Shown here piece after piece: positions 5,018 to 8,453 of a DNA stretch of 8,453 nucleotides (position 1 is the stretch's first letter; each line of letters starts with the position of its first letter). The stretch comes from Chloroflexota bacterium (GTDB taxonomy: Bacteria > Chloroflexota > Anaerolineae > Anaerolineales > Villigracilaceae). The notes under the pieces are model-generated. The model was not told where the DNA came from. It searched no databases and saw only the letters and a program-made list of their open reading frames with translations. A program made the translations under genes and the position numbers. Where the stretch lies: assembly GCA_021796315.1 (NCBI GenBank), contig JAJYOH010000243.1, positions 1 through 8,453 of the forward strand, read 5' to 3'.

Positions 5018-6360
5018 CAAAACGCCCCAGCGGCATGTTCGGTTTTACCATTGTGTGGCTGGGGCAGATCATTTCGTTCCTGGCCAGCGGTATGACGGCC
5101 TTTGCAATGACGATCTACATTTATCAGCAGACTAAATCCGCGACTGCAATGGGGTTGGTGCAGGTGGCGTACATCACACCCTTCCTGATCATGTCTCCGA
5201 TTGCGGGCGTGATGGTGGATCGGTACAACCGCAAGCTGATGATGATGATCAGTGACATCGCAAGCGGGCTGGCTACCTTGAGTTTGTTTATTTTGTACAC
5301 GACAGGCCACTTGCAATACTGGCATCTTTACTTGGCCGTGGCGGTATCAGGCATTGGCACGACTTTTCAATGGCCGGCCTACTCGGCTGCGATCAGTGTC
5401 ATGATTCCCAAGGAACAATATGGGCGGGCCAACGGCATGATGTCGTTGATCGAGGCGGGCCCAGGCGTGGTTGCTCCGCTGCTGGCTGGAATGTTGATTC
5501 CGCTTATTCAGATTGGCGGGATTCTACTGATCGATTCGATCACCTTTGGAACAGCCATTCTTGCCTTGGCAGCAGTTTTTATCCCTCAACCGCCGCCCAC
5601 ATCAGAGGGACAGCAATCCAAAGGAGGCTTTTTGAAGGAGGCCTGGTTCGGTTTCAAATATATCTTTGAGCGCCCCAGTCTCCTCGGCCTGCAAATGGTG
5701 TTCTTCTTCGGTAATCTATTTAGTGGGATTGCCTTCAATGTTTTGGCGCCGATGATCTTGGCGCGCACAGATCAAAGCACAATCGCTCTTGGTTCGGTTC
5801 AATCGGCCGCATCGATCGGTATGGTTATTGGAGGAGTTATCATGAGCGCTTGGGGCGGATTTAAACAACGCGTTCATGGCGTATTATTGGGTTGGATGCT
5901 GACAAGCATGGGAGGCATGATCCTCTTTAGTTTGGGCCGCGGATTGCCGATTTGGATTCCCACTGCATTGATCGGTAGTTTGTTTTCTCCGCTTGTTAAT
6001 GCTTCCAATCAGGCCATCTGGCAGGCGAAAGTTGCTCCCGATTTACAAGGACGTGTCTTTTCTGCTCGCCGTCTGATCGCCTGGTTTACCAACCCCATTT
6101 CTCCCATCATTGGCGGGACTCTGTCAGACTTTGTTCTGGAGCCCGCCATGAAAAATTCAGGGAGTGGCCTGGCCCATATTTTTGGTTCCGTGTTCGGGTC
6201 CGGATCTGGAAGCGGGATAGCGCTTCTGTTCTTTTTGTGCGGCATCTGTGCATTTCTCGTCGGTCTGAGCGGATATTTTATACCTGCCATTCGTAACGCG
6301 GAAAGTGTTTTACCCGATCACGATGCTTTGCCTGCAGTTGACGCTGTTCCTGCCGATTAG
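4978..6360 (+). CDS. Second MFS efflux transporter
   Basis: Up to 460 residues with about 12 membrane helices. Motif A appears as GVMVDRYNRKLMMM at ~77-90. A Gly/Ser-rich stretch (FGSVFGSGSGSG) sits before the last helix, and the C-terminal tail is acidic. The sequence clearly differs from the preceding transporter, so this is not a recent tandem duplicate. Start choice: GTG 4978 has AGGA seven bases upstream. ATG 5005 gives a more natural N-terminus (MSDVTKRPSGMFGFT) but has no ribosome site, and both remain open. The gene lies 33 bp after the first exporter on the same strand and is followed by a terminator, so it closes the transcription unit. Substrate unknown; probably efflux, possibly paired with its neighbour. 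Confidence 0.9.
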   Translation: MLLLPECNQMSDVTKRPSGMFGFTIVWLGQIISFLASGMTAFAMTIYIYQQTKSATAMGLVQVAYITPFLIMSPIAGVMVDRYNRKLMMMISDIASGLATLSLFILYTTGHLQYWHLYLAVAVSGIGTTFQWPAYSAAISVMIPKEQYGRANGMMSLIEAGPGVVAPLLAGMLIPLIQIGGILLIDSITFGTAILALAAVFIPQPPPTSEGQQSKGGFLKEAWFGFKYIFERPSLLGLQMVFFFGNLFSGIAFNVLAPMILARTDQSTIALGSVQSAASIGMVIGGVIMSAWGGFKQRVHGVLLGWMLTSMGGMILFSLGRGLPIWIPTALIGSLFSPLVNASNQAIWQAKVAPDLQGRVFSARRLIAWFTNPISPIIGGTLSDFVLEPAMKNSGSGLAHIFGSVFGSGSGSGIALLFFLCGICAFLVGLSGYFIPAIRNAESVLPDHDALPAVDAVPAD

Positions 6361-6367
6361 AAAAACG

Positions 6368-6399
6368 AAGAGACCAAGGAATATCATCCTGGGCCTCTT
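6368..6399. terminator. Bidirectional intrinsic terminator between convergent units
   Basis: Arms 6368-6380 and 6387-6399 pair over 13 positions with two mismatches, around a 6-base loop (ATATCA). On the plus strand it is followed by TTTATGG, a weak T-run, 7 bp past the MFS stop. On the minus strand it is followed by CGTTTTTC, a better T-run, and would end the DUF2892 transcript. The location between two converging operons fits. Confidence 0.65.
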
Positions 6400-6533
6400 T
6401 ATGGTTATTGCTTTGTTTCGTGAAGTTCCCGAACCGCGTTATTGCAAACCATAATAATGTCCGCGATACCGCGCTGTCCATTCACTGGCCGGAAACGTGC
6501 GTCGTCTCCAGCCAGACTCAAAGGGAATCCGCG

Positions 6534-6743
6534 CTATCGCTTGCTCTCCAGTTTCTTTTTCAGTCCTATGGGCCGCAGGACCAGATCTACCGGACACCAA
6601 TCGGTGAAGACGCTTTGCAAGGTCAAAATGCCTACGAAGATTGCAAGCGCAAGCCCGGCGGTGAGATCAACCCAATAAGCAATTGCGGCGGAAATCAGGA
6701 TCAGGATGCCTCGGAACAGGTCTCTTCCGTTTTCGATGTACAT
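6534..6743 (-). CDS. DUF2892 (YgaP-like transmembrane) family protein
   Basis: A 69-residue membrane protein. It has an amphipathic N-terminus (MYIENGRDLFRG), two hydrophobic helices at ~10-26 and ~29-46, then FTDWCPVDLVLRPIG with Cys50-Pro51 and a basic tail (KKKLESKR). This matches the DUF2892 family, whose members often end in a conserved Cys-Pro near the membrane surface and occur fused to, or next to, rhodanese and thiol-redox proteins. GGAG lies 8 bases before the ATG. It is the last gene of the minus-strand cluster, about 20 bp after the small ORF. Its role is unproven; a redox or sulfur/arsenic-linked role is suggested by its neighbours. Confidence 0.8.
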   Translation of the reverse strand: MYIENGRDLFRGILILISAAIAYWVDLTAGLALAIFVGILTLQSVFTDWCPVDLVLRPIGLKKKLESKR

Positions 6744-6762
6744 GAATTCAACTCCTTAATCT

Positions 6763-6924
6763 TTATAGACAACATTCGATCTTCGTTTCCGGCTTCTTGA
6801 AGGCGCGCACCAAAAGGAGCACTCCAAACGCGATCAGCAGGATTTCAAAGATGGGAATTTCAAACGGCAGGTTTAGGATTTCACGTTTATCTCCTGTGAA
6901 GATGGGTCGGTTCAGGAACTGCAC
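6763..6924 (-). CDS. Small single-helix membrane protein ending in CysCys (start uncertain, possibly frameshifted)
   Basis: From GTG 6924 a 53-residue ORF reads MQFLNRPIFTGDKRE, then a hydrophobic stretch (LNLPFEIPIFEILLIAFGVL), a basic segment (RAFKKPETK) and the ending IECCL. That start overlaps the end of the AhpD-like gene by 13 bp and has GGAGGG six bases upstream. There is a puzzle. A better ribosome site (AGGAG at 6895-6891) sits six bases before GTG 6884, but that frame stops after three codons. One extra A in its AAA run would join it to the hydrophobic frame and give MKILNLPFEIPIFEILLIAF, a very natural N-terminus. The gene may therefore be frameshifted, or hit by a homopolymer error. 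No family recognised. Confidence 0.5.
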   Translation of the reverse strand: MQFLNRPIFTGDKREILNLPFEIPIFEILLIAFGVLLLVRAFKKPETKIECCL

Positions 6925-7172
6925 CCGCACCCCTCCGCCGCTTCGCCCGCGGCGGAGGGGACAGCTTGGCCAAGGCTCGCGGCGAACTTGTCCATTTTGG
7001 CTGACGCGCCTTTTCGGACCATTCTGCCGATTTCAACCGCGTCCGCGATCTCCTGTTCGTCGGCTCCGCTTTCCGAAGCCTTCTTGACGTGATACTGCAA
7101 GCACGGCTGACAGTTCGCGGTGATGGACGCTCCGACCGCGATCAATTCTCCAATTCGATTGTCGAGTTTCAT
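6912..7172 (-). CDS. AhpD-like / carboxymuconolactone decarboxylase-family CxxC protein
   Basis: 86 residues. The AhpD active-site pattern E-x11-C-x2-C-x3-H is complete: Glu9, Cys21, Cys24, His28 (NCQPCLQYH). AhpD proteins use this pair as a thiol peroxidase or disulfide reductase. This one is a short single-motif member, the size of small carboxymuconolactone-decarboxylase-like proteins that oligomerise. The tail is Ala/Gly-rich and ends EGCGCSS, adding Cys82 and Cys84, which could bind metal or arsenite. AAAGGA lies nine bases before the ATG. It follows the ECF sigma gene by 55 bp on the same strand, a pairing known for several ECF groups. A role in redox or thiol stress is likely, but the substrate is unknown. 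Confidence 0.88.
   Translation of the reverse strand: MKLDNRIGELIAVGASITANCQPCLQYHVKKASESGADEQEIADAVEIGRMVRKGASAKMDKFAASLGQAVPSAAGEAAEGCGCSS
6930..6960. repeat. 12-bp GC-rich perfect inverted repeat covering a ribosome-binding site
   Basis: Arms 6930-6941 and 6949-6960 (CCCCTCCGCCGC and its complement) are perfect, with a 7-base loop. In the minus-strand RNA this hairpin lies inside the last codons of the AhpD-like gene. Its second arm contains GGAGGG, the only ribosome site for GTG 6924. It is too far from a T-run to be a terminator. It looks like a translational-coupling device. Confidence 0.7.
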
Positions 7173-7227
7173 GATATTGTTTCCTTTCTGACCTTATAGA
7201 CGGAGCAGGACAGAAAAGGATACATCC

Positions 7228-7800
7228 CTATCGCGCAGCCGCTTTCACGCTACACGGCATTTCCTCGATCCAGTACAGCTCACAATTGGCTTCGAGTTTT
7301 TCCTTCAATTTTGCCTTTGCCCGATGAAGCCTGATCTTGACGGTATCCAACGAGACGCCGAGGATTGCGGCAATTTCGCTGTTCTTGATTCCTTTGTACT
7401 CGCTCAGCACCAGTACGGCTCGGTAGTCATCTGGAAGTTTTTCGATGTAGCCCCGAATGCAGTCGTTCATTTCGTCCCGAATAAGTTCCTTTTCGATGGG
7501 AGGCTTCTGTCTGTCGGCAATCTTCGCTTTGTCGGTTTCATCGGAGATGGACACCTGCTCCACCCGCTGAAAGGACGGCTGGCGCATTTTGTCCAACGCG
7601 GTGTTCGTGGCGATTCGGTAAATCCACGTGGACAGTTGCGCCTCGCCGCGAAAACTTCCCAGCGACTGGTGCACTTTGACGAACGTCTCCTGCGTCAGGT
7701 CTTCCGCATCTTGCTCGTCCGCCAGGCGCGTCAGATAACGAAGGATTTTTGGCTGAAAGGTTTCGTAGATTTGCTGGAAGTCGGTCTCGCTGGCGTTCAT
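7228..7800 (-). CDS. ECF-type RNA polymerase sigma factor with Cys-containing C-terminal tail
   Basis: 190 residues with the two-domain ECF layout. Region 2 spans ~8-75 (DAEDLTQETFVKVHQSL, then STWIYRIATNTALDKMR). A charged linker follows. Region 4 spans ~113-167, with the helix-turn-helix IKNSEIAAILGVSLDTVKIR and the basic end LHRAKAKLKEKL. After region 4 there is a short tail with Cys173 and Cys183 (ANCELYWIEEMPCSV). No anti-sigma factor is encoded nearby in the window, so the tail cysteines may sense redox state or metal directly. The ATG at 7800 has GGAG nine bases upstream, and TGG just before it. The gene lies 60 bp after arsM with a large palindrome between them, and is followed by the AhpD-like gene. 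It probably drives this cluster. Confidence 0.93.
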   Translation of the reverse strand: MNASETDFQQIYETFQPKILRYLTRLADEQDAEDLTQETFVKVHQSLGSFRGEAQLSTWIYRIATNTALDKMRQPSFQRVEQVSISDETDKAKIADRQKPPIEKELIRDEMNDCIRGYIEKLPDDYRAVLVLSEYKGIKNSEIAAILGVSLDTVKIRLHRAKAKLKEKLEANCELYWIEEMPCSVKAAAR

Positions 7801-7818
7801 CCACTTTTACTCCGAAAC

Positions 7819-7853
7819 AGGTGACAGTCACTTCTTAAAAGTGACTGTCACCT
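7819..7853. repeat. 15-bp perfect inverted repeat made of two GTGACwGTCAC palindromes
   Basis: AGGTGACAGTCACTT (7819-7833) and its exact complement (7839-7853) flank a 5-base loop. With one bulged T the stem extends through GAAAC/GTTTT. Each arm itself holds an 11-bp palindrome, GTGACAGTCAC (7821-7831) and GTGACTGTCAC (7841-7851), centred 20 bp apart. It starts 7 bp after the arsM stop and lies 18 bp before the sigma ATG. It may be the arsM terminator, a REP-like dispersed repeat, or a tandem operator. Confidence 0.8.
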
Positions 7854-7860
7854 TGTTTTA

Positions 7861-8453
7861 CTACACGGGCTTGTATGCCGTGATCTTGGCGCTGAAGACG
7901 GCCTTGTAGACATCCTCACGAGCGATGGTCTTGAGTTCGATGGCGTCTTTCATATCATCCAATGCGGAGTCAACAGTCTCCTTGTCAAAGAAGACGGGGT
8001 TGATTGAAATGTCCGTGAAGCCGACCGTTTCCATCATGCCGATGTAATCCTTCGCTTCGACCGCGCCCGCCACGCATCCCGCCCATGCACTCAAACTTTT
8101 TTTGATCGCATCGGGCAATGGGCCGTCGGTGACAATGTCAGATACAGCAAGTCTGCCGCCGGGTTTGAGCACGCGGAAGGCTTCGCCAAAAACTTTGGAT
8201 TTATCGGGCGAAAGGTTGATGACACAATTTGAAATGATGACGTCCACGCTGTCCGCGTCGACCGGCAAATCTTCGAGATAACCCTGACGGAATTCCACGT
8301 TGTCGAGATTCAACCGCTTCGCGCTGGACGTGGCGCGTTCGATCATTTCGGGAGTCATGTCCACGCCGATGACGTGTCCCGTCGCGCCGACTTTTTTCGC
8401 GGCGAGGAAGCAGTCGAGTCCCGCGCCGGAGCCAAGAGCGAGCACGGTCTGTC
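7861..8453 (-). CDS. arsM: Arsenite S-adenosylmethionine methyltransferase ArsM (5' end outside the window)
   Basis: ArsM methylates As(III) using SAM in the cytoplasm, giving mono- to trimethylated arsenicals. The last 196 codons are visible. The SAM-binding motif I is LGSGAGLDC, followed by VIGVDMTPEMIERA. Two family arsenic-binding cysteines are present: SNCVINLSPDK and WAGCVAGA, exactly 50 residues apart, as Cys174 and Cys224 are in characterised ArsM. The first cysteine of the triad (Cys72 in the family) would lie upstream, outside the window. The C-terminal domain ends KITAYKPV with stop TAG. The frame stays open to the last base, so the ATG-like codon at 8445 is an internal GTG, not the start. 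The gene heads the visible part of the minus-strand cluster with the ECF sigma factor. Confidence 0.92.
   Translation of the reverse strand, partial: QTVLALGSGAGLDCFLAAKKVGATGHVIGVDMTPEMIERATSSAKRLNLDNVEFRQGYLEDLPVDADSVDVIISNCVINLSPDKSKVFGEAFRVLKPGGRLAVSDIVTDGPLPDAIKKSLSAWAGCVAGAVEAKDYIGMMETVGFTDISINPVFFDKETVDSALDDMKDAIELKTIAREDVYKAVFSAKITAYKPV

Noticed and set aside
6405..6533. Open frame of 42 codons continuing in frame after the TAG of the DUF2892 gene (a second possible amber readthrough).
   Set aside because: An open run of this length is expected fairly often by chance. The DUF2892 protein is already full length, TAG ends other intact genes here, and there is no ribosome site for an internal start. 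I see nothing else in this stretch apart from the terminator.
7182..7220. CGTCTAT in the sigma-AhpD-like gap as an ECF-type -10 element.
   Set aside because: No GGAAC-like -35 is found 16-17 bp upstream, so the promoter cannot be supported.
7324..7824. 166-codon plus-strand ORF.
   Set aside because: It runs antisense to the ECF sigma gene and has no recognisable domain; its length reflects codon bias of the real gene.
7228..7853. Assignment of the sigma factor to ECF41, because of the AhpD-like neighbour and a TGTCACC resembling the ECF41 -35 motif.
   Set aside because: ECF41 proteins carry a SnoaL-like C-terminal extension and are about 300 residues. This one is 190 with only a short tail, and no CGTC -10 follows the motif at the right distance.

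Overview
The window reads as bacterial chromosome of roughly balanced GC, with compact operons and strong Shine-Dalgarno sites. My best guess for the source is Chloroflexota, probably the Anaerolineae. This rests on the gene families together (a DUF2089 zinc-ribbon regulator with SHOCT-like proteins, paired MFS exporters, and an ECF sigma/AhpD-like/ArsM cluster) and on a lexA that has a Bacillus-type GAAC-N4-GTTC operator. It is an inference from gene content, not a sequence match. No rRNA, tRNA, CRISPR array or insertion sequence was seen.

Positions 1-1255 (minus strand). lexA lacks only its last few codons, which lie beyond the left edge. Its promoter is nearly consensus, and a perfect 12-bp SOS-box palindrome sits between the -35 and -10, so the gene is very likely autoregulated. 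A second palindrome lies in its 5' leader. Just upstream is a broken CorA-family metal-transporter gene. It has an in-frame amber codon at codon 94 and loses the whole membrane domain after about 180 codons.

Positions 1287-6360 (plus strand). A TTGACA-16-TATAAT promoter and an AT-rich repeat cluster precede four tightly packed genes. They encode a DUF2089 regulator, a cytoplasmic GGD-repeat protein with an IPP tract, a two-helix membrane protein, and a small soluble protein. All four carry a version of the same ~30-residue SHOCT-like helical module, at the C-terminus of the first two and the N-terminus of the last two. The last two also share a C-terminal domain. I infer a modular envelope-associated regulatory system, distantly like YvlB/LiaX. 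Two different MFS exporters follow. A short leader-like ORF overlaps the start of the second, and a bidirectional terminator closes the block.

Positions 6405-8453 (minus strand). In order of transcription these are: arsM (arsenite S-adenosylmethionine methyltransferase, 5' end outside the window), a nested palindrome, an ECF sigma factor with cysteines in its C-terminal tail, an AhpD-like CxxC protein ending in CGC, a small membrane ORF ending in CC, and a DUF2892 membrane protein. This looks like a thiol/arsenic-stress cluster. A 12-bp GC-rich hairpin at the end of the AhpD-like gene could hide the ribosome-binding site of the small ORF and couple the two translationally. The small ORF may itself be frameshifted by one A in a homopolymer.
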